Assembly (NCBI GenBank): GCA_021200995.1
Contig: JAJQFS010000030.1
Span: 62,001 to 126,000, forward strand
DNA: 64,000 nt
Origin: Lachnospiraceae bacterium
Lineage (GTDB): Bacteria > Bacillota > Clostridia > Lachnospirales > Lachnospiraceae
Direction: 5' to 3'
Below the pieces are notes generated by a model that was given only the letters and a program-made list of their open reading frames with translations, did no database searches and was not told the DNA's origin. Numbering within the stretch: the stretch's first letter is position 1; each line of letters opens with the position of its first letter. The position numbers and the translations under genes were made by a program. Positions 34,682-43,583 of this stretch are shown here, one piece after another.

Positions 34682-34960
34682 TCATTCCCCATAGAAGCCA
34701 TTGTCACTTACAACAGACCATCTGCTGAGCATTTCCAAATAATGGATTTTTATAAATTTTCTTATCTCATTTATCTCGTGATCCGTTAGTACACCTCTGT
34801 TTTCAACGGTTGTTTCCCCGTCAGCCTTAACAAAAAATTTGGCAGATCCCTGTTGCGTCAGTTTTTTATCACTTGCATGAACGTGCATAGCCTCAATTAT
34901 GCAAGCCGTAGTAAAATACAGATAATATCCACATGCTTTATACTGATAATATTTCGGCAC
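34682..34960 (-). CDS. DUF4160 domain-containing protein
   Basis: A 92-aa protein starting with GTG at 34960 (VPKYYQYKACGYYLYF), with GGAGG 6 bases upstream. It resembles DUF4160: an aromatic N-terminal strand, AMHVHASDK in place of the usual PHVHV block, AKFFVKADG, and a final helix pair LSRW. The start lies inside the upstream gene. These proteins often sit in two- or three-gene cassettes resembling toxin-antitoxin modules; a function is not established. Confidence 0.68.
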   Translation of the reverse strand: MPKYYQYKACGYYLYFTTACIIEAMHVHASDKKLTQQGSAKFFVKADGETTVENRGVLTDHEINEIRKFIKIHYLEMLSRWSVVSDNGFYGE

Positions 34961-35183
34961 CCTGCACCTCCATAAATTCACGATTTTCAACATAGTATCT
35001 GGTTACGATTGTTAATTCTATGTCTGGCATACTTGCCTCTAGGACTTCTCCATCTATAGCCAATACTGCCGCCCTGCTGGGATTATTTAGATTCAGGACG
35101 CGGATTTTATCACCAGCCCTGGTAAATGCGTAGCCTGAAATAATCATGTCAGCTTCATCCGCCACTTTTTGAATATCATTCAT
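34938..35183 (-). CDS. Small uncharacterised protein, middle gene of the DUF4160 cassette
   Basis: An 81-aa protein with a helical start (MNDIQKVADEADMIISGYAF) and a beta-rich remainder (IRVLNLNNPSRAAVLAIDG, IELTIVTRYYVENREF). Not recognised by me. It overlaps the upstream gene by 8 bases and the downstream DUF4160 gene by 23 bases, so all three are almost certainly one translational unit. Codon use is visibly AT-richer than in surrounding genes. Confidence 0.65.
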   Translation of the reverse strand: MNDIQKVADEADMIISGYAFTRAGDKIRVLNLNNPSRAAVLAIDGEVLEASMPDIELTIVTRYYVENREFMEVQGAEILSV

Positions 35184-35448
35184 ATTGAACCTTCACTTTC
35201 TGAATCGGTGCTAAAAACTCATCCACATTAATATACAGATCCTTCAATATCGGAATCAAGTCAATATAATCTTCCATTTCCGGAACAGTTTCATACTTTG
35301 CCATTACAACAATATAACCCGCATCCCATTCCAAAATCTCTGTGTATCGCTCCAAATGGTGAGAAGTTCTGAAACGTATTGTCTGATCCCGAAATGAAAA
35401 ATAAGTATATTTCCTATCACTACTTAATATGGCATAATCCATTTCCAT
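35176..35448 (-). CDS. Small uncharacterised protein, first gene of the DUF4160 cassette
   Basis: A 90-aa protein, acidic and beta-rich (YFSFRDQTIRFRTSHHLERY, GYIVVMAKYETVPEMEDYIDL), with no membrane segment or signal peptide. An AGGAGG site lies 7 bases before the ATG. Not recognised. It is first of three overlapping genes ending with DUF4160, and 69 bases downstream of the TetR gene in the same direction. Confidence 0.65.
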   Translation of the reverse strand: MEMDYAILSSDRKYTYFSFRDQTIRFRTSHHLERYTEILEWDAGYIVVMAKYETVPEMEDYIDLIPILKDLYINVDEFLAPIQKVKVQYE

Positions 35449-35517
35449 TCACCTCCTGCTGTTCAAACGAACTATCCCTTCCGCCACTCATTCTTGAATA
35501 TTATACCTTGCATTTTC

Positions 35518-36129
35518 TTAAACCGCAATGTTTTTAATATGTTCCTCCATAGGTTTCCCGATAGAACCATCCACCACAAACACCATCTGCGGCCAATACC
35601 AGTCAGCAAACAGCTTTTGGATAATATCCAACATGTCTTCGTCTGTCAGAATATCCGGACTTTGTATGTGGCTTGCTATTGAAGAAAAAACGCTGGAAAA
35701 GAACATATCTGTTACAGCCTCTTTCTTGGGTGTGTCTGCAATCTTTGTATTCATATTGTCAATTGTTTTTTCTCTCATTCTTCTGATAAAATGGGAAAGG
35801 TTTTGTTCTGACATCAGCACGGATATACGCATAGGGTCTTCATTGAAACACTTGAGGAAGATTTCAAAAAACCGCCTGTCATATACACCATTACTTGCTT
35901 CATGTTCTGCTAATGCCGCTCTTGTTTTTTCAAAAAAACTATCCTCTGCATATTCTATCAGAGCAAAGACATCCTTGAAGTACCGATAAAAAGTTGCCCA
36001 GCTGTACCCGGCTAAATTTATAATCTCGCGGACAGTGATTTGAGTGATATTATTTTTCTGTGCAAGCTGGAAAAATGCGTTGATAAGGGCTTCTCTTGTT
36101 GCATCTGTGATTTCAGGCTGTTTATTCAT
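35518..36129 (-). CDS. TetR/AcrR family transcriptional regulator
   Basis: Starting at the ATG at 36129 (MNKQPEITD), with CAGGAG upstream, it is 203 aa. The N-terminal helix-turn-helix is typical: ITQITVREIINLAGYSWATFYRYFKD (in part). The C-terminal ligand domain matches the TetR_C group with MFFSSVFSSIASHI. It is divergent from the nitroreductase gene, which makes that gene its most likely target. An inverted repeat suited to a dimer lies at 36406-36428. Confidence 0.9.
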   Translation of the reverse strand: MNKQPEITDATREALINAFFQLAQKNNITQITVREIINLAGYSWATFYRYFKDVFALIEYAEDSFFEKTRAALAEHEASNGVYDRRFFEIFLKCFNEDPMRISVLMSEQNLSHFIRRMREKTIDNMNTKIADTPKKEAVTDMFFSSVFSSIASHIQSPDILTDEDMLDIIQKLFADWYWPQMVFVVDGSIGKPMEEHIKNIAV

Positions 36130-36269
36130 ACTGTTCTCCTGTAACATACACCATAAAGTTAAAGAGCAGCTGCCCCATTTTGCTATAGGTAAGCTCTATC
36201 ATTTTACAGCAGATGGACATGAAAAACAAGAGACACCTGTCTATCGTAAGACACTTGTCTTGAATTGTC

Positions 36270-36400
36270 ACTTGATGAATGACCAGCGGAGCGATATAAT
36301 GAGCGTAGGCGAGCCCGAGGGAGTGTGCTCACTCGCGGCGGCGCTAGACGTCCGGGGGACGTCTGTTCAGTGCGGACCGTAGTGAAACGAAGAGCGGCGA
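36270..36400. other. GC-rich non-coding block in the TetR-nitroreductase interval
   Basis: Within an otherwise AT-rich 390-base gap lies a GC-rich stretch with clustered short motifs (GCGGAGCG, GAGCGTAGGCGAGC, GTAGTGAAACGAAG) and a perfect hairpin AGACGTCC-GGG-GGACGTCT near 36347-36365. No convincing gene is present. Its composition is unlike both flanks, so it may be a fragment of a mobile element or an RNA. Confidence 0.4.
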
Positions 36401-36405
36401 ATTGG

Positions 36406-36433
36406 ATCGTGACGTATTTTGTCACGATATAAT
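36406..36433 (+). promoter_or_regulatory. Operator-like inverted repeat next to a -10 box upstream of the nitroreductase
   Basis: ATCGTGAC (36406-36413) and GTCACGAT (36421-36428) are a perfect 8-base inverted repeat with a 7-base spacer. TATAAT follows at 36428-36433. A dimeric repressor bound here would block the promoter. The neighbouring TetR protein is the obvious candidate. Confidence 0.5.
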
Positions 36434-36538
36434 ATTATTGCGCAAGTGTAGCTATGCAATCAATTCAGATTTAAATGTGAAATCCATAAGAGGTTAAATA
36501 TAAGCCCCTGGAGCATTAAATCGGATAAGGAGGTCATT

Positions 36539-37207
36539 ATGACATTACAGGAAGCGATGAGCGAACGGCATAAGGTGAGCAAATACAAGGATAAACCATT
36601 GTCAGCTGATGTTATCCGGCAGCTCAATGACAGGATCAAAGCGCAGAATCAGAAATATGGTCTGAATATGCGGCTTGTCACGGAAAGCAAGGATGCGATG
36701 CCGGGAATCATAGCGGCGCTGATGTCGAAGGGCGTTAAAAACTATATCATCCTGGCGGGGCCTGACACTCCGGGCATTGACGAGAAGCTGGGATACAGCA
36801 GCGCCGATTTGATGCTTTATGCGCAGACGCTCGGTTTAAACACCTGGTGGATCGGCGGCATGTACAGCCGTAAAAACGCAAAAAAGAACGCCAATGCCGG
36901 AGAAAACACTAAAATTATCGGAATCGTCGTGGTCGGCTATGGTGAGAACCAGGGAGTTGCGCACAAGTCCAAAGCGGCATCAGAGATTTCGTCCTATGAA
37001 GGCACTGCTCCGGAGTGGTTCAAAGCAGGTGTTGCAGCGGCTCTGCTAGCTCCTACGGCGATGAACAAGCAGGCATTTACCATCAAAGGCAAAGGCAACA
37101 AGGTGAGCATGACCTGCGACAACGGCTCCTATTCAGGTGCGGATTTGGGAATCGGCAAATATCATTTTGAGCTTGGTGCTGGTAAAGAAAATTTTGAGTG
37201 GATGTAA
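36539..37207 (+). CDS. Nitroreductase-like flavoprotein (TM1586 type)
   Basis: A 222-aa protein of the putative TM1586 nitroreductase group, in which two half-domains form one FMN-binding unit. Visible features: ERHKVSKYKDKPLSADVI at the N-terminus, LGYSSADLMLYAQTLGLNTWWIGG in the middle and LLAPTAMNKQAFTI in the second half. AAGGAGG precedes the ATG. It probably reduces an electrophilic or quinone-like compound sensed by the divergent TetR regulator; the substrate is unknown. Confidence 0.85.
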   Translation: MTLQEAMSERHKVSKYKDKPLSADVIRQLNDRIKAQNQKYGLNMRLVTESKDAMPGIIAALMSKGVKNYIILAGPDTPGIDEKLGYSSADLMLYAQTLGLNTWWIGGMYSRKNAKKNANAGENTKIIGIVVVGYGENQGVAHKSKAASEISSYEGTAPEWFKAGVAAALLAPTAMNKQAFTIKGKGNKVSMTCDNGSYSGADLGIGKYHFELGAGKENFEWM

Positions 37208-37214
37208 GCGACCT

Positions 37215-39584
37215 TCAGCAATTCTCCATCACCATTCTCTCCCCTTCCCCATCGAAAGCTCTGATCTGAAAGGAACAGTCCGATAAATCCGCCGTCAGAA
37301 CCGCCTTACATCCCCGCAGCTCCCAGCTGATGGTGAGCAGGTTCTGGCTGCTTGAGCCGATTGACGCCTCCATCCCGGCATCAAAGCCAAAGGCCGGAAA
37401 GGTATTGCGGAAGCGCAGCATTTCAAGCTGTTTTGTCACCACGGGCTGCTGCATTTTCTCCCTGATCTGCTCCGCAGTAAGGTTAGTGCGGTTGATCTCC
37501 TTGTGCCCGCCCGCGCCGGCCCGCTCTACCGCGGCGTGGTCATTTCTGCCGGCAAAAATGTCCAGATACCAGACCTGCGGTTTTCCCGGCGTGAACAGCT
37601 GCAGGGCTCTGGCCAGCAGCATTCTGTCATCGTCCTCACCCAGGGCGCTGTAATAAGTGGCGTTGACCTGGTAATAGACGTTTTTCTGGCCATGGAGATT
37701 TTTCACATAACCGCCGCGGCCTACCACGGTTTGAATCAGAGCCTGAATCCGCTCTTCCGGGAGGAGTCCTTTCAAATCCAGCAGTGGGATTCCGTCATGG
37801 CAGCCCAGCATATTGACTGTCTGAATTTTTTGAGAATAAATCTCTCTCGCCCAGCGAAGCAACGTTTCCCCGTTGCGTGTTTCCAGCGCGTCCAGAATCA
37901 GCCCCGGCAGGAAAAAGTCATAGGTCATATATCCCTTATCCGCCAGCACCTGGTAAATTTTTTCATCATAGCCCGCGTGAATCTCGGGAAGCAGCGTAAG
38001 CCCGTACTTATCCGCAATCTTCTGTACGCGCGTCAGAACATCCCAGGTGCCTGGTTCATTCAGAAAGTTTTTCGCTCCGGGACGCTTGTCCGCGTAGGCA
38101 AAAGCGTCCAGACGGACAATCTTTGCGCCGTATCCGGCCAGCGTCTTTAATGTATCCTCATAAAACGTCCACACCAGCGGAGAGTGAGTATTTAAATCCA
38201 TCTGACCTAAGAAACTGCCGTCCGGCCTGATCTCCTGATAAAAGGTATTCCAGTAAGGAACCTTCCTGCCGTCCGGGAATGGCACCATCAGAAGCGGAAG
38301 TCCCGGTTTTCTGAAAAACATGTCTTTTATCAGCTCATTGCGCGGGTAAATATATCCCTCCGGTGTCAGTTCTCCACAACCATCCCAGAATTGGTTCCAG
38401 TCAATAAAAAAGTCCCTGTACTGAGATTTTTCTCCGTTCCGCAGCAGGTCCTGAAACTGAGGCGAATTCACAGACGCGTGATTTAAAATAAAATCCAGTT
38501 TCAGACCGATTCCCAGACGATTCAACTCCTCCAGATCCTGCCGCCCGGCATATTCCTCATTCAGACCATAATCAATGACCGAGAAACCGCGGTCTAAGTC
38601 CGAATGATAGAGACTCGGCAATATGTAAAAGGATTGAAAGGCGCCCGGCCACTCCGGCGTTTTGAAAAGTCCCGTGATATCAGACAGTTTTCCGCCCAGA
38701 CTATCCGGATAAGCGTTCAGCATGGGACCGTTGTCCACCAGCTCGGAAAAAACGAAATCCACTGTCTTTGCCTGGTTTTTAAGCTGCTCCTGCTCAATTT
38801 CCAGCACCATGGCCGTAAAGGGGCTGTCCACACCACTGTCGCGGTTTCGCGCCATGCGGCGCGCCAGCGTTTCCTGCGGCGTACTGTCGAGATAAATGGA
38901 TAAATCTACGCCCTGGAAACAGCCACTGTTCGCATGCGTCCACTCAAGCAAAAGGACAGAAACGCCACGAAAGTCCGTTTTCTCATACCAGACCTCCGTC
39001 TCTTCACGACCCATTTTCCTTAGCCAGATCGTATCCTCTCCTGCGTGGAAGCTGGCCAGGACAGACTCCACCTTCTGAAAGTCCAGCTCCCTGGGCGAGC
39101 CCAGATACGCAGCCAGTCCTTTTCTTCCCACATCCAGATAATGCCAGAACCAGAGGTTCTCCCCTGCGTGCGCAAAGTCCGCGTCCTCACCCTTTTGCTG
39201 CCACTGCTGTATCCTGGCAAAACGTTCCGGCGTATAAACACCACCGTCCACCATACCGCGCAGACCATATTCCCTGTAAATACGCAGCCGCTCTGCGTCA
39301 TTATATTTCGGAAGTCTGTGCGGATAGTCATCCCCCGCCAGCACATAACAGCCCAGCCCATCCGCTTCCAGTTTTTCTTTTAACAGCGCCGCGATGCTCG
39401 TCTTGCCTGAACCCGAACCGCCGCTGATGCCGACGACAACCCTGCGGTGCGGGTTTCTGGCCAGCTTCTCCGCAAGCGAGCTCCGTATCTGCGTGTATAC
39501 ATAGAGTGCTTTCTGCGTTACAATATGATTCACATTTTGCAAATTATTCTCCGGCATTTCCATGCTCTCCTTTAAATTTTCCAT
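37215..39584 (-). CDS. Fusion of P-loop sugar kinase and GH13 sucrose (6'-phosphate) phosphorylase
   Basis: A 789-aa two-domain protein. Residues about 45-300 form a uridine-kinase-like P-loop domain: Walker A GISGGSGSGKTS (52-63), GDDYPHR (84-90) and WTHANSG (215-221), like the sucrose-kinase part of R. gnavus AgaSK. Residues about 310-789 are a GH13 sucrose phosphorylase: nucleophile D493 (RLDAFAY), acid/base E534 (LPEIHAGY) and D597 (CHDGIP), all present. Last gene of the raffinose-type operon. Plausibly makes sucrose-6'-phosphate, then glucose-1-phosphate and fructose-6-phosphate. The order of steps is inferred. Confidence 0.9.
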   Translation of the reverse strand: MENLKESMEMPENNLQNVNHIVTQKALYVYTQIRSSLAEKLARNPHRRVVVGISGGSGSGKTSIAALLKEKLEADGLGCYVLAGDDYPHRLPKYNDAERLRIYREYGLRGMVDGGVYTPERFARIQQWQQKGEDADFAHAGENLWFWHYLDVGRKGLAAYLGSPRELDFQKVESVLASFHAGEDTIWLRKMGREETEVWYEKTDFRGVSVLLLEWTHANSGCFQGVDLSIYLDSTPQETLARRMARNRDSGVDSPFTAMVLEIEQEQLKNQAKTVDFVFSELVDNGPMLNAYPDSLGGKLSDITGLFKTPEWPGAFQSFYILPSLYHSDLDRGFSVIDYGLNEEYAGRQDLEELNRLGIGLKLDFILNHASVNSPQFQDLLRNGEKSQYRDFFIDWNQFWDGCGELTPEGYIYPRNELIKDMFFRKPGLPLLMVPFPDGRKVPYWNTFYQEIRPDGSFLGQMDLNTHSPLVWTFYEDTLKTLAGYGAKIVRLDAFAYADKRPGAKNFLNEPGTWDVLTRVQKIADKYGLTLLPEIHAGYDEKIYQVLADKGYMTYDFFLPGLILDALETRNGETLLRWAREIYSQKIQTVNMLGCHDGIPLLDLKGLLPEERIQALIQTVVGRGGYVKNLHGQKNVYYQVNATYYSALGEDDDRMLLARALQLFTPGKPQVWYLDIFAGRNDHAAVERAGAGGHKEINRTNLTAEQIREKMQQPVVTKQLEMLRFRNTFPAFGFDAGMEASIGSSSQNLLTISWELRGCKAVLTADLSDCSFQIRAFDGEGERMVMENC

Positions 39585-39654
39585 ACTTAATGTTCATGCG
39601 ACAGTCTCTAATTGCATACTCAAAAGACATTTCACGCGACCCTTTCGCAATGTC

Positions 39655-41832
39655 TTACTTCCTCCGAAACTCCATCATAAAACTCTGATACTCCCCCATC
39701 TGAAGCGGCAGCGCAATCCCCGCCTCCATCAACGCGGATCCAGCATACACCTTGCCATCCGCCGTATTCTCATACATTTCTTCCGGAAAAAGTCCTTTCA
39801 GCCGGACATACGAAACCGGCATATTTCCATGCTTTTTCAGCATGACCACACTCAGAAGCGCCCTGTCCTTCTCTTTTGACACAAACGCCCAGGCCGCGAA
39901 CGCCTCCTCATACGGATCGCTCAGGCGATAATAATCCCCATTTCTGACCAGGACTTCCACCCTTTTAAACGTCTGAACCTGCTCCTTCACTTCCTCTTTC
40001 TCTGCGTCTGTCAGCTTCGCAGGATTCAGTTCAAAGCCGTAGGTCCCCGCCATGGCCGCGACGCCGCGGGTAAAAAGGCTCACCTCGCGCCCCGTCTGGT
40101 GGTTCGGCACAGCCGAAACGTGCGCGCCCATTGTGCAGGCCGGATAAAAGAAGGATGTCCCGTACTGGATGAAAACCCGGTCCGCAGCGTCCGTATTGTC
40201 GCTGCACCAGATCTGCGGCGTATAGTAAAGCATCCCCGCGTCAAACCGTCCGCCGCCACCGCTGCAGCCCTCGATCAGCAGATCCGGATACCGGGCCGAA
40301 AGTTTTTCCAGAAAATCATAAAGTCCCAGGACATAATCATATGTAACCTTTCCCGGCACACGCTGCGCGGAAGCGATGTCCGCAAGAGAGCGGTTAAAAT
40401 CCCACTTCAGATATTCAATATTCCCGGAATCCAGAACCTGGCATACCTGGGCAAAGACCGCCTCCCTGACATCCTCCCGGGAGAAATCCAGCACCAGCTG
40501 ATTGCGCCCTCTGACCGGCGCTCTTCCCGGAAAGCACAACGCCCAGTCCGGGTGCGCCCGGTACAGGTCACTGTCCTCGGAAACCATCTCCGGCTCCATC
40601 CAGATTCCGAAGCGAACGCCCTCATTATTGACTCTCTTTACCAGCTCGCCTAAGGACATCTGAAGCTTTTCCTCGTTCGCCCGCCAGTCGCCCAGACCGC
40701 TGTTGTCATCCTCCCGCTTTCCAAACCAGCCGTCATCCATGACCACCATGTCAATGTCCAGTGCCTTCGCCTCCCTGGCCAGATTCACAATCGTCTCCCC
40801 TGTAAAGTGAAAATAGGCGCCCTCCCAGCTGTTTAACAAAAGTGGCCGGGCCTCCTTCGCATATTTGCCGCGGCAGATGTGGTTGCGGATACAGTCATGA
40901 TAATGACGGGACAGCTCTCCCAGCCCCTGATCGGAATAGCACATAATCGTCTCCGGCACCGTAAAGCTCTCTCCCGGCTGTAACGGATAGCGCAGGAAAT
41001 CCGTCCCCAGTCCCATCAGCACTCTAGTCTGATCAAACTGGTCCTTCTCCGCCTCACAGCTGAAATTGCCGCTGTACGCAAACAGAAGACCGTAACAGCC
41101 GCCCTGTTCCTCCGTGGTATGCTTTCCGGCCAGAATTACTCCTGGGTTATACTGGTGAGAAGAGGTCCCCCTCCTGCTGCCGATGGAAAAACTGCCATGC
41201 CCCACCGGATTGCGCTGCACACTTCTTTCCATGGCATGCCTGCCGTAAAAGCTGATCAGATCATACTCCCCGTAAAGAAAATCCAGGCAGGCGGACGCCG
41301 CTTTCTGTATCGTCACGACGTCCTTTCCCGCGTTGGTGATCACTGCCGCGCGGGTAATCACATCCTCCCCCTCAATCACGCCGTACAACAGTTCCACGCT
41401 GACACCGCTCACAGAATCCTGTAACAGAACGGAAAGCGTCTGCGCCTCCTCCTCATTTGCAAACGCCGCGGGAAGACCCTGAAGCGCATACTTGCCGTTT
41501 CTGATTTCATGCGAGCAGTACCGCAGATCCGCGCAGACTGTGCCGTCACCGTTTTCTAAAACAAGCGCCGGACTTCTGTAGTCTCCCACCCCCAGCGTCG
41601 GATATTCTAAGGGAAGCGTATCCATGGAATAGGTGCGGTCCCTGCCCACATCCGCGGGATTTCCGGAAAAACCTCTGTCATAAAAGGTCAACAGATAATC
41701 CAGATTCCCCGCCGTCTTCTGTCCATAATATAAATGAAGCAGTGCGCCGTGCTCATCCGCCTTCATCTGGTAAGTCGTATGTAAAGTCTGTAATGTAAAA
41801 ATCCGTTCTTTTTCCTGATAGGTGATTGCCAT
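39655..41832 (-). CDS. Alpha-galactosidase, glycoside hydrolase family 36
   Basis: Removes terminal alpha-1,6-galactose from raffinose, stachyose or melibiose. The 725-aa length fits. Catalytic residues are visible: nucleophile Asp in YLKWDFNRSL, acid/base Asp in WCSDNTDAADR, with the family block EGCSGGGGRFD between them and MVVMDDGWFGKR in the substrate-binding region. No signal peptide, so it works on imported sugar. Unlike AgaSK of R. gnavus, the galactosidase here has no kinase domain; the kinase is fused to the next gene's phosphorylase. Confidence 0.95.
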   Translation of the reverse strand: MAITYQEKERIFTLQTLHTTYQMKADEHGALLHLYYGQKTAGNLDYLLTFYDRGFSGNPADVGRDRTYSMDTLPLEYPTLGVGDYRSPALVLENGDGTVCADLRYCSHEIRNGKYALQGLPAAFANEEEAQTLSVLLQDSVSGVSVELLYGVIEGEDVITRAAVITNAGKDVVTIQKAASACLDFLYGEYDLISFYGRHAMERSVQRNPVGHGSFSIGSRRGTSSHQYNPGVILAGKHTTEEQGGCYGLLFAYSGNFSCEAEKDQFDQTRVLMGLGTDFLRYPLQPGESFTVPETIMCYSDQGLGELSRHYHDCIRNHICRGKYAKEARPLLLNSWEGAYFHFTGETIVNLAREAKALDIDMVVMDDGWFGKREDDNSGLGDWRANEEKLQMSLGELVKRVNNEGVRFGIWMEPEMVSEDSDLYRAHPDWALCFPGRAPVRGRNQLVLDFSREDVREAVFAQVCQVLDSGNIEYLKWDFNRSLADIASAQRVPGKVTYDYVLGLYDFLEKLSARYPDLLIEGCSGGGGRFDAGMLYYTPQIWCSDNTDAADRVFIQYGTSFFYPACTMGAHVSAVPNHQTGREVSLFTRGVAAMAGTYGFELNPAKLTDAEKEEVKEQVQTFKRVEVLVRNGDYYRLSDPYEEAFAAWAFVSKEKDRALLSVVMLKKHGNMPVSYVRLKGLFPEEMYENTADGKVYAGSALMEAGIALPLQMGEYQSFMMEFRRK

Positions 41833-41855
41833 GTTATTTCCAATTCCTTTTTTAT

Positions 41856-42692
41856 TTATTTCACCGCTCCGTTGACTACCCCGTTCAGAATCTGCTTCTG
41901 GCAGATCACATAGAAGATCAGAATCGGGATCAGCGCCAGCAGATAGGAAGCGAAAGCCAGATTATAGTTCGTCCCGAACTGCGACTGGAAATTCAACTGC
42001 GCCAGCGGCAGCGTATTCTCATCCGAACCGGCCATGATCACCAGCGGCGTCATCACGTCATTCCAGACTGACAGGGCTGTCAGAACCGCCACGGTGGCAT
42101 GCATGGGCCGCATAATCGGGAAAATAATCGTCCAGTATGTTCTCCAGGTGGAAGCCCCGTCGACCCTGGCCGCCTCCTCCAGCGCGATCGGGATGTTCAC
42201 CAGATAACCCGAATAAAGCATGATATTCATGGGCATGTAGAACACTACATACAATAGCACGACGCCGAACCAGTTGTCCAGCCCCATTTCCGCCGTCTGT
42301 TTTGCCAGTGACATCATCAGAATGGCGAAGGGAACAAACATGCCGCTGACGATGAAAAGATAGACAAAGTTATAGAATTTGCTGCTCTTTTTATTCCTGC
42401 CCAGGGCGTAGCCCATCAGGGAGTGCAGCACCACCGCCAACACCACCGTGGAAACCGTGATTTTCAGGCTGTTGAAAAGAGAATGCCAGAAATCCGTGAT
42501 TTCCATCGCCTCCTTAAAATTCTGCAGACTCCAGGAGGCGGGCAGGGACAGAATCCCGCTGATCGAATTTGTCATTTCCGACGGCTGTTTGAAAGCGATC
42601 ACCACTGTCAAATACAGTGGGAAAATAATGGTCGAGAGGCCCAGTATCAGAACCGCCATGGCGCCCCAGTTGCTTTTATGCCTGATTTTCAT
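41856..42692 (-). CDS. Carbohydrate ABC transporter permease (MsmG-like)
   Basis: A 278-aa inner-membrane permease with six predicted helices and the EAA loop EEAARVDGASTWRTYWTIIFP that contacts the ATPase. It pairs with the upstream permease, whose stop overlaps its start (TAATG). It imports the operon's oligosaccharide, by context raffinose-family sugars. No ATPase gene is in the cluster, so a shared MsmK-type ATPase elsewhere is likely. Confidence 0.94.
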   Translation of the reverse strand: MKIRHKSNWGAMAVLILGLSTIIFPLYLTVVIAFKQPSEMTNSISGILSLPASWSLQNFKEAMEITDFWHSLFNSLKITVSTVVLAVVLHSLMGYALGRNKKSSKFYNFVYLFIVSGMFVPFAILMMSLAKQTAEMGLDNWFGVVLLYVVFYMPMNIMLYSGYLVNIPIALEEAARVDGASTWRTYWTIIFPIMRPMHATVAVLTALSVWNDVMTPLVIMAGSDENTLPLAQLNFQSQFGTNYNLAFASYLLALIPILIFYVICQKQILNGVVNGAVK

Positions 42693-43558
42693 TATAACTG
42701 CTCCTCCTTACCTGATGTAATCCGCATCTGGGTCACGGAAATGACCACGATGACAATGAAGAAGACCACCGCGTTGGCGCTCTGGAAACCAAACTGGCCG
42801 CCCGACATACCGTTATTATAGATCAGATACGAAATGGACTCTGTGCTCTGCGCCGGCCCGCCCTGGGTCAATGCCACAATCTGGTCGAAGACCATCAGGA
42901 AGTTTTTCACACACAGCACCATGTTGATGGGGAAGAACGGAATGATGAGTGGGAAGGTCAGGTAGCGGAACTGCTTCCACCCGGTCGCGCCGTCTAAACC
43001 GCCCGCCTCATAGACGTCCTCCGGCACGGTCTGCAGACCGGAAATATAAATGATGGTATTCATGGCAATGGACTGCCACGCGCAGACGATGCTGATGCCG
43101 ATCCAGGCCGTCCCTGTCCGGGATAAAATGCTCGTGCTGAGCGCCTCGCTCCCGATCATATTGCCGAAGGCTGGAAGAATATAGGTGAAGAAATAATTGA
43201 AAATATAGCCGACGACCAGGGAGCCTAAGACATTCGGCAGAAAATACGCGCCCCTGAAAAAGCTCTTTGCCCTTATTTTACTGTTTAAGCACAGTGCCAG
43301 CAGAAGGCTTATCACGTTGACCACAATGGTCGTGACAATCGCCAGCTTAAAAGTAAAGAGATAGGACTTTCCGACTCTCTCATCTGAAAACAGATCGATA
43401 TAATTGCGCAGCCCCACCCAGTCATAGCTGCCGTATCCTCTGAAATTGGTAAAGCTGTAAATCACGCCGCGAATCAGCGGAACGGTATTAAAGCAGACAA
43501 ACAGCGCCAGTATCGGAATGGTAATCAATAAAAAGGTTACTTTTCTGTCGTTTTTCAT
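42692..43558 (-). CDS. Sugar ABC transporter permease (MsmF-like)
   Basis: About 288 aa from the ATG at 43558 (MKNDRKVTF), six hydrophobic segments, and the EAA loop YEAGGLDGATGWKQFRYLTFP. AAGGAG lies 12-13 bases upstream; a longer frame to 43603 overlaps the binding-protein gene. It forms the heterodimeric channel with the next permease. Confidence 0.93.
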   Translation of the reverse strand: MKNDRKVTFLLITIPILALFVCFNTVPLIRGVIYSFTNFRGYGSYDWVGLRNYIDLFSDERVGKSYLFTFKLAIVTTIVVNVISLLLALCLNSKIRAKSFFRGAYFLPNVLGSLVVGYIFNYFFTYILPAFGNMIGSEALSTSILSRTGTAWIGISIVCAWQSIAMNTIIYISGLQTVPEDVYEAGGLDGATGWKQFRYLTFPLIIPFFPINMVLCVKNFLMVFDQIVALTQGGPAQSTESISYLIYNNGMSGGQFGFQSANAVVFFIVIVVISVTQMRITSGKEEQL

Positions 43559-43583
43559 AATTGTTTCATCGCTCCTTTCCAGC

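Noticed and set aside
36204-36425. Possible 73-residue Arg-rich protein in the TetR-nitroreductase gap
   Set aside because: No ribosome site, biased composition, and it spans the GC-rich block and the operator repeat.
37503-38150. Plus-strand open frame of 215 codons opposite the kinase-phosphorylase fusion
   Set aside because: Shadow of the GH13 domain; the real gene has all three catalytic acids in frame.
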